In this document: one piece after another, positions 1-9,281 of the stretch | Position numbering within the stretch: position 1 is the stretch's first letter | Layout of the letters: each line of letters begins with the position of its first letter | Source: Clostridium sp. C8-1-8 | Lineage (GTDB): Bacteria > Bacillota > Clostridia > Clostridiales > Clostridiaceae | NCBI RefSeq assembly: GCF_009928445.1 | Contig: NZ_JAABNO010000008.1 | Location: forward strand, 168,027 to 232,026 | Direction of reading: 5' to 3' | DNA: 64,000 nt | Made by a program: the position numbers and the translations under genes | The notes under the pieces: model-generated | What the model saw: only the letters and a program-made list of their open reading frames with translations | The model's database searches: none | Told to the model about the DNA's origin: nothing

Positions 1-615
1 CCTTCTGTACTTCCTAATATTTTCGTGATGCCCTGATAAAAGTATACTAGGAACAGCTTCTCCCTCAAACACTTCAGGTCTAGTGTACTGAGGATGTTCT
101 AAAAGTCCACTGTAGAAGGACTCCTCTGTAAAACTCTCTTCACTGCTTAATACTCCTGGTATTAACCTACATATGCTATCGACTATAGGAATAGCCGCCA
201 TTTCACCACCAGTAAGTACAAAGTCTCCCAAGGATAGCTCCATATCAAAATACTTATAAGCTCTTTCATCAATGCCTTCATAATGGCCGCAAACAAAAAT
301 AAGCTCATCAACCTTAGACAATTCCTTTGCCATATCCTGATTGAAGGTCTTACCTCTAGGTCCCAAAAATATAACTTTTGAGTCCTTATTTTGCTTTACA
401 GCTTTGATAGAGTCTACTACTGGCTGAGCACTCATAACCATACCTGCCCCACCACCATAAGGATAGTCATCAACCTTTTTATGTTTATTGATAGAGTAAT
501 CTCTAATATTAACAGTATTAATATCTAGGATACCATTGTTCCTCGCTCTTCCTATTATACTATGCTCAAACACATTGAACATCTCAGGAAAAAGTGTAAG
601 AATACTAATCTTCAT
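1..615 (-). CDS. trmD: tRNA (guanine-37-N1)-methyltransferase, 3' end cut by window edge
   Basis: TrmD methylates G37 of tRNAs, using S-adenosylmethionine, to prevent frameshifting. The minus-strand frame opens with [13 protein letters not shown] at 615 and stays open to base 1, giving 205 codons; the family is about 240 residues, so roughly 35-45 C-terminal residues lie outside the window. The SPOUT trefoil-knot region is visible as [14 protein letters not shown] and then [13 protein letters not shown], followed by [14 protein letters not shown]. The start overlaps the end of rimM by 11 bases, the usual rimM-trmD coupling. The identity is secure; only the end is missing. Confidence 0.96.
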   Translation of the reverse strand, partial: MKISILTLFPEMFNVFEHSIIGRARNNGILDINTVNIRDYSINKHKKVDDYPYGGGAGMVMSAQPVVDSIKAVKQNKDSKVIFLGPRGKTFNQDMAKELSKVDELIFVCGHYEGIDERAYKYFDMELSLGDFVLTGGEMAAIPIVDSICRLIPGVLSSEESFTEESFYSGLLEHPQYTRPEVFEGEAVPSILLSGHHENIRKYRR

Positions 616-1102
616 CTTGCCATTCTCCTGAAGGTTTAATAACAATTTTTTTATCTTGCACATTTATGTCTAATACAATTTCTTTAAGTACAGGTACTAA
701 AATTTCTTTATTACCTTTTACCCAATATACATCATTACTACCAGTTTGCAGGACATCGTATACATCACCATAGTTAAATCCTTCTGTATCGTAAACCTTA
801 CACCCAATAAGATCTGATATAAAATATGTATCCTCTGGAAGCTCCACTGCATGTTCTCTTGAAACCTTTATATATCTTTGCTTAAGCTTTTCGGCATCAT
901 TCATTGAATCTACACCTTTTATCTTAATGATTACTCTATCTTTCTGATATTTCACCCATTCAATTTCTGCTTCTTTATCATCAATTAAAATTTCTTTTAA
1001 ATTATCAAATCTTGTTACATCATCAGTTAAAGGAAACACTTTAACTTCCCCTTTTATACCATGAGTGTTAACTATCTGACCTACTTTCAAAAAATCCTTC
1101 AT
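605..1102 (-). CDS. rimM: 16S rRNA processing / 30S maturation factor RimM
   Basis: RimM binds S19 and the 30S head and assists late small-subunit assembly. The 165-residue protein has the N-terminal RimM beta-barrel ([20 protein letters not shown], residues 7-26) and a C-terminal PRC-barrel with the Y-WVKG-EILVPVL pattern near residues 126-139. Length is normal. It lies between khpA and trmD in the rpsP operon and overlaps the trmD start. An SD-like GAGGTGAGCTT precedes the ATG. Confidence 0.96.
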   Translation of the reverse strand: MKDFLKVGQIVNTHGIKGEVKVFPLTDDVTRFDNLKEILIDDKEAEIEWVKYQKDRVIIKIKGVDSMNDAEKLKQRYIKVSREHAVELPEDTYFISDLIGCKVYDTEGFNYGDVYDVLQTGSNDVYWVKGNKEILVPVLKEIVLDINVQDKKIVIKPSGEWQDED

Positions 1103-1166
1103 AAGCTCACCTCAACAAAACATTTTAGGAGTATGTGGAAAAAGAGCTAGGAAACCCTAACTCTTA

Positions 1167-1394
1167 TTAAATGATCTCAACTACAACTCTTTTATTGTCT
1201 TTAACAGCTGCAGCTTTAACTACTGTTCTTATAGCTTTAGCAATTCTGCCTTGCTTTCCTATAACTTTTCCCATATCCTCAGGAGCAACCTTGAGTTCAA
1301 TTATTATCGATTGTTCACCGGCTATCTCATTAACCTGAACAGAATCTGGGTTGTCAACAAGTGATTTAGCAATAACTTCTACTAGTGTCTTCAT
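1167..1394 (-). CDS. khpA: KH-domain RNA-binding protein KhpA (YlqC)
   Basis: This 75-residue protein is essentially one type II KH domain with the RNA-contacting loop GKVIGKQGRIAKAIRTVV (GKQG as the GxxG motif). In Firmicutes KhpA pairs with KhpB/Jag and influences cell division and elongation and small-RNA binding; that role is family knowledge. It sits between rpsP and rimM as in Bacillus, although ylqD is absent here. A GGAGGTGAATTC SD precedes the start. Confidence 0.93.
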   Translation of the reverse strand: MKTLVEVIAKSLVDNPDSVQVNEIAGEQSIIIELKVAPEDMGKVIGKQGRIAKAIRTVVKAAAVKDNKRVVVEII

Positions 1395-1443
1395 AAACTT
1401 CTGCTTTAGGAGAATCCTAAGCAGAATTCACCTCCTAAAAGTT

Positions 1444-1692
1444 TTACTTGTTTATTCCAGCTTTAACAAAAAGCTTTTTAACTATATCAGTAGGTTGAGC
1501 ACCATTGTTTAACCACTTTGCAGCCTTTTCAGCATCTATCTTAACTTCTGCTTCAGGTTGAGTGATTGGATTGTAATATCCTATTTCTTCGATGAATCTT
1601 CCGTCTCTTGGACTTCTTGAATCAGCTACTACTACTCTGTAGAAAGGAGCTTTTTTAGATCCCATTCTTCTTAGTCTTATCTTTACTGCCAT
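1444..1692 (-). CDS. rpsP: 30S ribosomal protein S16
   Basis: S16 is a primary 30S assembly protein. The chosen start is the internal ATG giving [14 protein letters not shown] (82 residues), because GGAGGTG lies seven bases upstream of it; the frame extends six codons further upstream without a good [21 protein letters not shown] is the conserved S16 signature. It follows ffh closely in the ylxM-ffh-rpsP-khpA-rimM-trmD operon. Confidence 0.97.
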   Translation of the reverse strand: MAVKIRLRRMGSKKAPFYRVVVADSRSPRDGRFIEEIGYYNPITQPEAEVKIDAEKAAKWLNNGAQPTDIVKKLFVKAGINK

Positions 1693-1725
1693 TAATTTCA
1701 CCTCCTTCAAAGGATAATATATATT

Positions 1726-3084
1726 CTAGCTAAAGAAAGGCATTTTACCAAACAGTCCTTTTTTAGCACCTTTTTGCATTGATTTAAATTGCTTCATTTG
1801 CTTTTTCATCATTTCATAACTTTTTAAAAGCTTATTTATTTCTTGAATAGTCGAACCAGAACCAACTGCTATTCTCTTCTTTCTTGAAGAAGATCCTGAT
1901 ACTAGGTTAGGATTTTTTCTTTCCTTCGCTGTCATTGATTGAATCATAGCTTTAGTTTTAGCCATCTGCTTTTCAGTATCACCAAGATCTAATCCTTCTA
2001 GCATTTTACTATTAACTCCTGGTATCATTTCGAACATTTTAGTCATAGGTCCTAGCTTTTTCATCTGATCCATAGCAGTTAAGAAATCGTTAAAATTAAA
2101 CTCTTGATTCATCATTCTTTCACTGAGCTCTTTTGCTTCCTTTTCATCTATGGCAGCTTGAGCTTTTTCTATAAGTGATAAAACATCACCCATACCTAGG
2201 ATTCTTGAAGCCATTCTATCAGGGTGGAATACTTCTATATCATTCATCTTTTCTCCAACACCTGCAAACTTTATTGGCTTTTCAGTAATGCTTCTTATTG
2301 AAAGAGCCGCACCACCTCTTGTATCACCATCAAGTTTTGTAAGTATTGTTCCTGTGACATCTAGAGAAGCATTAAAAGTTTCTGCAACATTTACCGCATC
2401 TTGTCCTGTCATAGAGTCTACAACAAGTAAAATCTCATTTGGATTTACTGCTGATTTTATATCTTTAAGTTCCTGCATAAGTTCTTCATCTATATGTAGT
2501 CTACCTGCAGTATCTATAATAACTAAATTGTAACCATGTTCCTTCGCATGAGCTATTCCAGCTTTTGCAATATCAACTGCTGGAACTTTATCTCCCATGG
2601 AGAATACAGGTATATCTATTTGCTTACCAACAACCTCAAGTTGTTTTATTGCAGCTGGCCTATAAATATCACAAGCTATCAATAATGGCTTTTTATTCTT
2701 CTTTCTCATATGAAGAGCTAGCTTTCCACACATTGTGGTTTTACCAGCACCTTGAAGTCCAGCCATCATAAAAACTGTCGGACCATTGTCTGCGTAGTTT
2801 AATTTACTTTCAGTGGTTCCCATTAAATTAGTAAGCTCATCATTAACGATCTTTATAACTTGTTGTCCTGGTGTAAGGCTTTCTAAAACTTCAGATCCTA
2901 CGCATTTTTCACCGACAGTTGCTACGAACTTCTTAACAACCTTAAAGTTTACATCAGCTTCTAGTAATGCGAGCTTTACCTCTCTCATGGCTTCTTTTAT
3001 ATCTTTTTCAGTTAGTTTACCTTTTCCTCTAAGCTTTTTAAGCGTATCTTGCAGTTTAGACGCTAAACCTTCAAAAGCTGCCAT
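1726..3084 (-). CDS. ffh: Signal recognition particle GTPase Ffh
   Basis: Ffh binds SRP RNA and signal peptides and delivers ribosomes to FtsY at the membrane. Order: N domain (1-95), G domain with P-loop GLQGAGKTTMCGKLA (about residues 109-123), DTAGRLHIDEELM, TKLDGDTRGGAALS, then a methionine-rich M domain (about 295-435) with the RNA-binding stretch RKKRIAVGSGS. The 452-residue length is standard. It is preceded by its usual partner ylxM with a 10-base gap and followed by rpsP. Confidence 0.98.
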   Translation of the reverse strand: MAAFEGLASKLQDTLKKLRGKGKLTEKDIKEAMREVKLALLEADVNFKVVKKFVATVGEKCVGSEVLESLTPGQQVIKIVNDELTNLMGTTESKLNYADNGPTVFMMAGLQGAGKTTMCGKLALHMRKKNKKPLLIACDIYRPAAIKQLEVVGKQIDIPVFSMGDKVPAVDIAKAGIAHAKEHGYNLVIIDTAGRLHIDEELMQELKDIKSAVNPNEILLVVDSMTGQDAVNVAETFNASLDVTGTILTKLDGDTRGGAALSIRSITEKPIKFAGVGEKMNDIEVFHPDRMASRILGMGDVLSLIEKAQAAIDEKEAKELSERMMNQEFNFNDFLTAMDQMKKLGPMTKMFEMIPGVNSKMLEGLDLGDTEKQMAKTKAMIQSMTAKERKNPNLVSGSSSRKKRIAVGSGSTIQEINKLLKSYEMMKKQMKQFKSMQKGAKKGLFGKMPFFS

Positions 3085-3094
3085 GTTACCCCTC

Positions 3095-3433
3095 CTACGA
3101 ATTAATAATTTCTTCTAGTATTTCATCTATACCATCTACTAATTCTTTTGACAACATATATTCGTTAGTAAGTTTTTCAACAATTTCATTCTTCTTTGTT
3201 TTTCTTATATTGCTTTTTTCTAAAAGATTTAATTTCTCTTCGTAACTTATGAGCATTTTATCGCATCTTTTTATTAAGTCATGAATAGCTTGACGACTTG
3301 TATTATTAATCTCAGCAATCTCTGCTAGTGAAAAATCATCGTTATAATACATGTTCATTATATCTTGTTGTTTCTCAGTTAATAATTCCATGTAATAATC
3401 TAAAAGCAAAGAAATTTCAAATCTATCATTCAT
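3095..3433 (-). CDS. ylxM: YlxM/p13-like helix-turn-helix protein (UPF0122)
   Basis: The 112-residue acidic protein carries a sigma-region-4-like helix-turn-helix (LTEKQQDIMNMYYNDDFSLA then EIAEINNTSRQAIHDLIKRC). Homologues always neighbour ffh/ftsY and are proposed to modulate SRP; the molecular role is not settled. It is the first gene of the ylxM-ffh-rpsP operon, with a strong promoter immediately upstream. Confidence 0.92.
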   Translation of the reverse strand: MNDRFEISLLLDYYMELLTEKQQDIMNMYYNDDFSLAEIAEINNTSRQAIHDLIKRCDKMLISYEEKLNLLEKSNIRKTKKNEIVEKLTNEYMLSKELVDGIDEILEEIINS

Positions 3434-3457
3434 ATAATCACCTTACTCACAAAGAAT

Positions 3458-3486
3458 ATATTATCAGAAGAAAATAGTACTGTCAA
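3458..3486 (-). promoter_or_regulatory. Sigma-A promoter of ylxM-ffh-rpsP operon
   Basis: On the minus strand TTGACA (3481-3486) and TAATAT (3458-3463) are separated by exactly 17 bases, close to the sigma-A consensus, and lie 25-53 bases upstream of ylxM. The -35 overlaps an imperfect hairpin (TACTGT...ACAGTA, about 3478-3506) that could also end ftsY transcripts. Confidence 0.8.
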
Positions 3487-3556
3487 GTATTTTTACTTAA
3501 CAGTAATTTATTTTTTAGCTATGTTCAACACAGTACCTTAACGGCACCTATTTTTT

Positions 3557-4468
3557 TTAAAACAGTGCATCAGCAAAGCCTTGTGGATCAAATTCTTGAA
3601 GATCATCTACACCTTCACCTACTCCAATATACTTTACAGGTATATTTAGAGAGTTCTTTATAGAAATAACAACTCCACCCTTAGCAGTACCATCTAGTTT
3701 TGTTAATACTATACCGTCTATAGGGCAAGCCTCCATAAATTGTTTAGCTTGAATAACAGCATTTTGGCCAGTTGTAGCATCTAAAACAAGCAGAGTTTCC
3801 TTTGCTGCTTCTGAAAACTCTCTATCTATTATTCTATTAATTTTCGAAAGTTCATTCATTAGATTCTTTTTATTATGAAGTCTTCCTGCTGTATCACAAA
3901 TAAGAATATCCGCATTTCTTGACTTAGCCGCCTGAATTCCGTCATAAACTACTGCAGCAGGATCCGAACCTTCTTGATGTCTAACTATATCAACTCCTGC
4001 TCTTTCGCTCCAAATTTCAAGCTGATCAGCAGCAGCAGCTCTAAAGGTATCAGCAGCAGCTAGAATAACTTTTTTTCCTTCATTATTATATTTTGCTGCG
4101 AGTTTACCTATGGAAGTTGTCTTTCCAACACCATTTACGCCAATAACAAGCATTACTTTTTGCTTGTTATCAAGACTTTCTTCGTTTTCCCCTTCTTTTA
4201 GCATATCGCCAATTACACTTTTCAAACATGGCTTAACTTCTGTAGGATCTTTTATTTTTTCTGCTTTTATCCTAGCCTTAAGTCTATCAATTATTTCTAC
4301 AGTAGTATCCATACCAATATCTGAGGTTATTAATATTTCTTCTAATTCTTCATAAAGCTCTTCATCAATTGTAACCGCCAAGTTTAATACTTCTGTAATT
4401 CTATCAGTAAGTACATCTCTTGTCTTACTAAGTCCTGATTTTAATTTGTCAAATAATCCTCCAAACAT
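3557..4468 (-). CDS. ftsY: SRP receptor GTPase FtsY
   Basis: FtsY is the membrane-associated SRP receptor that forms the twin-GTPase complex with Ffh. The 303-residue protein is just the NG core, as in most Firmicutes, without the long acidic A domain of E. coli. P-loop GVNGVGKTTSIGKLA (near residue 113), DTAGRLHNKKNLM, TKLDGTAKGG and the terminal helix FDPQGFADALF are present. It lies 11 bases after smc. Confidence 0.98.
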   Translation of the reverse strand: MFGGLFDKLKSGLSKTRDVLTDRITEVLNLAVTIDEELYEELEEILITSDIGMDTTVEIIDRLKARIKAEKIKDPTEVKPCLKSVIGDMLKEGENEESLDNKQKVMLVIGVNGVGKTTSIGKLAAKYNNEGKKVILAAADTFRAAAADQLEIWSERAGVDIVRHQEGSDPAAVVYDGIQAAKSRNADILICDTAGRLHNKKNLMNELSKINRIIDREFSEAAKETLLVLDATTGQNAVIQAKQFMEACPIDGIVLTKLDGTAKGGVVISIKNSLNIPVKYIGVGEGVDDLQEFDPQGFADALF

Positions 4469-4479
4469 AAAAACGCCTC

Positions 4480-7400
4480 CTAATTTGTTAAATCTACTGA
4501 TACCACTTTAGATACTCCTCTTTCTTCCATTGTAATACCATACATTATATCACTGGCTTCCATAGTTCCTTTTCTATGAGTGATAACGATAAACTGAATG
4601 TTAGAAGAAAACTTTTGTAAAAATTCTGCATATCTATATACATTAGCATCATCAAGCGCAGCTTCTATTTCATCTAAGATACAGAATGGTGTAGGCTTCA
4701 TTTTCAGTATAGCAAATAATAAAGCAATAGCAGACAGCACCTTTTCTCCACCTGACATCAGATTAATATTTTGCAGTTTTTTACCTGGTGGTTGAACATT
4801 TATATCAATATTAGCAGTAAGTTCATCACCATCTGATAATATAAGCTCAGCACTTCCACCTTTAAAAAGTTCTATAAAGGTCTTATTGAAGTTTTCATTT
4901 AGTATAACAAAGTTTTCCTTGAATACTTCCTTCATCTTTTCTGTCATCTCATCAATTACAGAAATAAGCTCAACTTTACCTTTTTCAAGGTCTTCTCTTT
5001 CTGTAGACATAAATCTATATTTCTCTGACAATTCTTTGTACTCTTCAATAGCACTAACATTAACAGTCCCCAATCTATTTATTGCTGACTTTAATTTAGA
5101 TACTTCACTACTAAATAAAGCTTCATCAAATTCCTTATCAGCCAAATCTACAGCCTCAGCATAGGTAAGATTCATCTCATCATTAAGTTTCAATAATAAA
5201 TTCTCTCTTTCTACCTCTTGCTTCGCTTTTACAAGTTCCGATTTATGTATTTCCTCTTCTTTTTTATTAATATCAACAGTAAGATTTTCTACATTTCCTT
5301 CATAAATCTTTATATTATCTTTAATTTTTATCTTTTCTACATTATATTCCTTAAATTTACTTTCTAGCTCCTCTATACTCTTACTATAGATAATAATATT
5401 ATTCCTATTTTCTTCAATATCCAATATAGATTTGTCTTTTATAACTATATTATTTTTATTTAATTCTTCCAAAGAAATTATTTTATTTCTTACTTCTTTA
5501 GCTTCTGCAACTAATCTGTCTGCTTCTCTTCTTATATTTACTATAGACTCATCTATCTTAGCTTTTATAATTTTTTTGCTAGTCAATAGTTCCTTTTGCT
5601 CATTTGTTTTTAAAGTTAATTCATCAACTTCCTTAGAAACAAGCTCAAATTGTTCTCTATAAGATATTAATTTTTCATCTAAAGATGCGCTTTTTGAATT
5701 ACTATTTTCTAATTCTTTCTTATAGTTATTTAGTTTTGTTTCAGTATTTAATCTTTCACTTTGGGCAATTTTTATATTATTTCTGAGCTTTAAGGTATCT
5801 TTTTCTATATTATCGATTTCGCTATCTAATTTGGCTATTTCAATACTTTTAAAATGACTTTCATCTTTAAGATTTAGATTACCTTCATCTAATCTCTTTA
5901 TCTCTTCTCTTCCCTCAGAGATAAGCGATAAAAGTTCTTCGATTGAAGCTTCAACCTTTAATAGTTCATTTGTAATATCCTCAATTTCTCTTTTTCTGCT
6001 TATTATGCTTGTATGTTTATGATACACGCTTCCACCAGTCAAAGATCCACCAGGATTAATAATTTCCCCTTGCAGAGTTACAATTTTATGAGAATACCCG
6101 CTTATTTTAGAAATATTAAGCGCACTATTCATATCCTTACATATAATAGTTCTACCTAACACATAATTAATTGCTTTCTCATACTTCTTATCAAAAGAAA
6201 GTAAGTCAGAAGCAATTCCAATAAAGCCTTCAGCTTCAGTAATTCTTCTATCAAGCTGAAGTTTAGTACCTCTTATTATGGTTAAAGGCAAAAATGTAGC
6301 TCTTCCAAGCTTCTTTTCTTTCAAATACTCAATAAGTCTTTTAGCACTATTTTCATCTTCAGTAACAACATTAGATATTGAGCTACCCAAAGCTATTTCA
6401 ATTGAAGTTTCGTACAATTTATCTACAGAAATAATTTCACCAATTACTGAGCAACTAGAAAAATTGTTTCCTAAGTAGCCCTTATCTATATGTTCCATCA
6501 AAATCTTAACTGATTTATTGTATCCCTCATACTGCTTTTCTAAATTAGATAGTATGGTCTTATTAGCTTCAAGTTTGCTTTTTTCAGCATTTAAAGCTTT
6601 AAGTCTTCCATCATTTTTAGTATTCTTACTTAAAAGTATACCTATACTTTTATTATTTTCCTTAACTGTATATTCTAATCGTTCAATCTCTTCCTTAAGA
6701 GCTAGCACCTTTTCTTCAAGCATAAGCTTAGTAGACACATTTATCTTAAGAGAACTCTCCAGATTGGAACTATTATTATGTAAATTATCTATTGATTCTT
6801 CTAATACTTTTATCTGGCTAGCAAGCATAGTTCTACTATTTTTCAGTTCCGAAGCTGCTTGAATATTTTCAAACTCCTCATCTCTTAATAGCTTTATCTT
6901 GTGTTCCTTTGATTTTAGCGTATTAGAAAGTTCTGAAAGCTCTTTTTCTAAAGCTCTTGTTTCATCATCTATAGTCTTCTGCTCATTTAACTTCTCATTT
7001 AAATAAGCTATATGTTCTTCTTTTTCTTTTTCAATTGAAAGCACCTTTTCAGACAAGCTATTTATCTCTTTAGCATTGTTATCTATATTTAACTCAATAT
7101 TTTTAACTCTTTCCTCTAAAATATCTATCTGCTTTTGGAGTTCACCAGAGGCTTCCTTATTTTTGTAATATAACTCTCTATCTTCACTAGAGGAACTTTC
7201 TAGCTTTTCTAGTTCATTATTTAAACTTGTGGTCTTATGTTTTACTGCACTCAATTCAAGTTTAAGCTTTTCATTTTCACTTATTAGTGTATCTATCTTA
7301 TTTCCTTGAAGGTTTATTGTTTCATCAAACTTTTCTATATGTCTTACAACAAGAGAAATTTCTTTTTCTCTTAAGTCATTGGAAAGTTCAATAAATTTTG

Positions 7401-8037
7401 CAGCCTTTTCACTCTCTACCCTCAATGGCTCTATTCTTTCCTCATAAGTGGATAGAATATCATTAATTCTTATTAAGTTTTGTTCTGTATTTTCTAGTTT
7501 TTTCTCAGCTTCATGTTTTCTAGATTTAAATTTAACTATACCAGCTGCTTCTTCAAGCAGAGCTCTTCTCTCTTCAGGACGACCACTAAGTATAGCTTCA
7601 ATTTTACCTTGTCCAATAAGTGAGTATCCTTCTTTACCTATACCTGTATCCATAAACAAGGTAGTTATATCTTTCAATCTGCATTGGGAATTATTTATAA
7701 GATATTCCGCTTCTCCAGATCTGTATATTCTTCTAGTTACAGTAACGTCATTATACTCGATAGGGAGTTCTCCATCAGTATTATCTAAGGTAAGTGAAAC
7801 CTGTGCAAGTCCCACGGGCTTTCTAAATTGAGTACCAGCAAATATAACATCTTCCATTTTACCGCCTCTTAGCGTTTTAATGCTTTGCTCTCCTAAAACC
7901 CATCTTACAGCATCAGAAATATTACTTTTACCACTTCCGTTAGGACCTACCACTGCTGTAACACCTTTTTTAAATTTTAATTCTGTTTTATCTGCAAATG
8001 ACTTAAATCCCCTAATCTCAAGAGACTTTAGAAACAT
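4480..8037 (-). CDS. smc: Chromosome segregation protein SMC
   Basis: SMC forms the ATP-dependent loop-extruding condensin with ScpA and ScpB. The 1185-residue protein has Walker A GPNGSGKSNISDAVRWVLG (residue ~32), a coiled coil to about 500, a hinge (about 510-650, with GYLGNNFSSCSVIGEIISVD), a return coiled coil to about 1010, and the C-terminal head with signature LMSGGEKVLSAIALLFAI and Walker B FCILDEIEAALDDANV. Position between rnc and ftsY is the classic Firmicute arrangement. Numerous shorter frames on the opposite strand are shadows of the coiled-coil codons. Confidence 0.98.
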   Translation of the reverse strand: MFLKSLEIRGFKSFADKTELKFKKGVTAVVGPNGSGKSNISDAVRWVLGEQSIKTLRGGKMEDVIFAGTQFRKPVGLAQVSLTLDNTDGELPIEYNDVTVTRRIYRSGEAEYLINNSQCRLKDITTLFMDTGIGKEGYSLIGQGKIEAILSGRPEERRALLEEAAGIVKFKSRKHEAEKKLENTEQNLIRINDILSTYEERIEPLRVESEKAAKFIELSNDLREKEISLVVRHIEKFDETINLQGNKIDTLISENEKLKLELSAVKHKTTSLNNELEKLESSSSEDRELYYKNKEASGELQKQIDILEERVKNIELNIDNNAKEINSLSEKVLSIEKEKEEHIAYLNEKLNEQKTIDDETRALEKELSELSNTLKSKEHKIKLLRDEEFENIQAASELKNSRTMLASQIKVLEESIDNLHNNSSNLESSLKINVSTKLMLEEKVLALKEEIERLEYTVKENNKSIGILLSKNTKNDGRLKALNAEKSKLEANKTILSNLEKQYEGYNKSVKILMEHIDKGYLGNNFSSCSVIGEIISVDKLYETSIEIALGSSISNVVTEDENSAKRLIEYLKEKKLGRATFLPLTIIRGTKLQLDRRITEAEGFIGIASDLLSFDKKYEKAINYVLGRTIICKDMNSALNISKISGYSHKIVTLQGEIINPGGSLTGGSVYHKHTSIISRKREIEDITNELLKVEASIEELLSLISEGREEIKRLDEGNLNLKDESHFKSIEIAKLDSEIDNIEKDTLKLRNNIKIAQSERLNTETKLNNYKKELENSNSKSASLDEKLISYREQFELVSKEVDELTLKTNEQKELLTSKKIIKAKIDESIVNIRREADRLVAEAKEVRNKIISLEELNKNNIVIKDKSILDIEENRNNIIIYSKSIEELESKFKEYNVEKIKIKDNIKIYEGNVENLTVDINKKEEEIHKSELVKAKQEVERENLLLKLNDEMNLTYAEAVDLADKEFDEALFSSEVSKLKSAINRLGTVNVSAIEEYKELSEKYRFMSTEREDLEKGKVELISVIDEMTEKMKEVFKENFVILNENFNKTFIELFKGGSAELILSDGDELTANIDINVQPPGKKLQNINLMSGGEKVLSAIALLFAILKMKPTPFCILDEIEAALDDANVYRYAEFLQKFSSNIQFIVITHRKGTMEASDIMYGITMEERGVSKVVSVDLTN

Positions 8038-8048
8038 ATGTCCACTCC

Positions 8049-8147
8049 TTATCTTCCTACGAACTGATAAAATAATCCTACAATAAATGATAAAATAATA
8101 ATAAACATCATTACATTTGTTATTATTCTTCTTGTTCTCTTTTTCAT
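8049..8147 (-). CDS. Predicted 32-residue single-pass membrane protein
   Basis: A short frame with its own SD (AGGAGTGGGTAAT before ATG at 8147) encodes MKKRTRRIITNVMMF followed by a hydrophobic stretch IIILSFIVGLFYQFVGR: a basic cytoplasmic head and one membrane helix. The stop is 11 bases before smc, so the two would be co-transcribed. The shape resembles tiny DUF4044-type proteins of Firmicutes, but I could not verify membership; function unknown. It falls below normal gene-calling length limits. Confidence 0.6.
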   Translation of the reverse strand: MKKRTRRIITNVMMFIIILSFIVGLFYQFVGR

Positions 8148-8243
8148 ATTACCCACTCCTTATTCTATATTAGTTTATAGTAAATAAAGTAAAATATCAA
8201 TGGTAGGGAAAAAGAAAACCTTAGAGTGGCCTCTAAGGTTAAT

Positions 8244-9281
8244 CTATATAGAAATTACTTCCGTATCATTATTAGTATCTATATTTATCTGGCCTATTGG
8301 TAAATCATTATCTAATATAACCTTTATACTAATACTACTTAACTTACTCTTAAGTTCATTAAAAAATTGCTTTTTATTAGCATATAACCTTGATATATAT
8401 CTGTTATTAATTCTTATAACAGCATCCTCATTCTTCCTTCTTAACACATCATATATATGCTCATTCAAAATACTACCTTCAACAAGTTCTCTAAATGCTG
8501 GATGGAAAGGTCCTTCTACTATATCTCCACCGCTATTGATGTTCTCTGTAGGTTGAAGCCCTACTCTAATGACATTAACATTATTTTCAATATATAAGCT
8601 GTATATTTTCTTAGCTATTTCAACTGCTTCAGTTAATGTATATGGCTTATACTCTTCCCTTTTCAGCATTTCTTCCATTGGCGTATCTTTAATAACCAAC
8701 GCTGGATATATTCTGCAGATATCTGGTTTCATATCAATTGACTTTTTTGCAGTATAAAGATCCTTTTCAAAAGTATCTCCTGGTAGCCCTAACATAACTT
8801 GATGACCTAGAGTAAATCCAAATTCTTTTATAAGCTTTGATGCTCTTTCTACATCTTCTTCAGAATGTCCTCTAGCTGATTTTCTTAGCACTTCCTCATC
8901 TAAAGATTGTACTCCAAGCTCTATAATATCAACGTTATATTCTTTTAGATGATTTAGAATATCTTCATCTATGTAGTCCGGTCTTGTAGAAAGCCTTATA
9001 TACTTTATCTTTCCTAGCTCCTTATATTTACGAGCAACTTCTAAAAGTTCTTTTTGTTTCCATAAAGGAATCGCTGTAAATGTACCTCCAAAGAAAGATA
9101 TCTCAACTGTTGAATCAATTTTATTTATCGTTTGCAGATATTCTTCTACTGTACTTTCTACATAACTACTATCTACAATACCTTCTTCACCTGAAATCTT
9201 ATTTTGATTGCAAAATACACAATTATGAGGACAACCTAAATGAGGAACAAATATAGGAATTATATAATAATTTTTACTCAT
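8244..9281 (-). CDS. Elp3-like radical SAM protein without acetyltransferase domain
   Basis: The N-terminus IFVPHLGCPHNCVFCNQNKI carries the Cys cluster for a 4Fe-4S radical S-adenosylmethionine enzyme. Downstream motifs ISFFGGTFTAIP, RLSTRPDYIDEDIL, ELGVQSLDEEVL and RIYPALVIKDTPMEEM are those of the Elp3/HemN-like subgroup. True Elp3 continues into a GNAT acetyltransferase domain; here the protein ends at 345 residues without it. Clostridia commonly keep this gene between smc and rnc. The substrate is unknown; tRNA modification is a guess from the family name only. It overlaps the rnc stop by 8 bases. Confidence 0.85.
   Translation of the reverse strand: MSKNYYIIPIFVPHLGCPHNCVFCNQNKISGEEGIVDSSYVESTVEEYLQTINKIDSTVEISFFGGTFTAIPLWKQKELLEVARKYKELGKIKYIRLSTRPDYIDEDILNHLKEYNVDIIELGVQSLDEEVLRKSARGHSEEDVERASKLIKEFGFTLGHQVMLGLPGDTFEKDLYTAKKSIDMKPDICRIYPALVIKDTPMEEMLKREEYKPYTLTEAVEIAKKIYSLYIENNVNVIRVGLQPTENINSGGDIVEGPFHPAFRELVEGSILNEHIYDVLRRKNEDAVIRINNRYISRLYANKKQFFNELKSKLSSISIKVILDNDLPIGQINIDTNNDTEVISI

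Noticed and set aside
2288..3118. Plus-strand frames opposite ffh
   Set aside because: Fully antisense to a secure essential gene, with low-complexity Ser-rich translations and no ribosome site.
4598..8086. Many 60-127-codon plus-strand frames opposite smc and ftsY
   Set aside because: They are Ser/Phe/Leu-rich shadows of the coiled-coil and GTPase codons, lack SDs, and overlap secure genes entirely.
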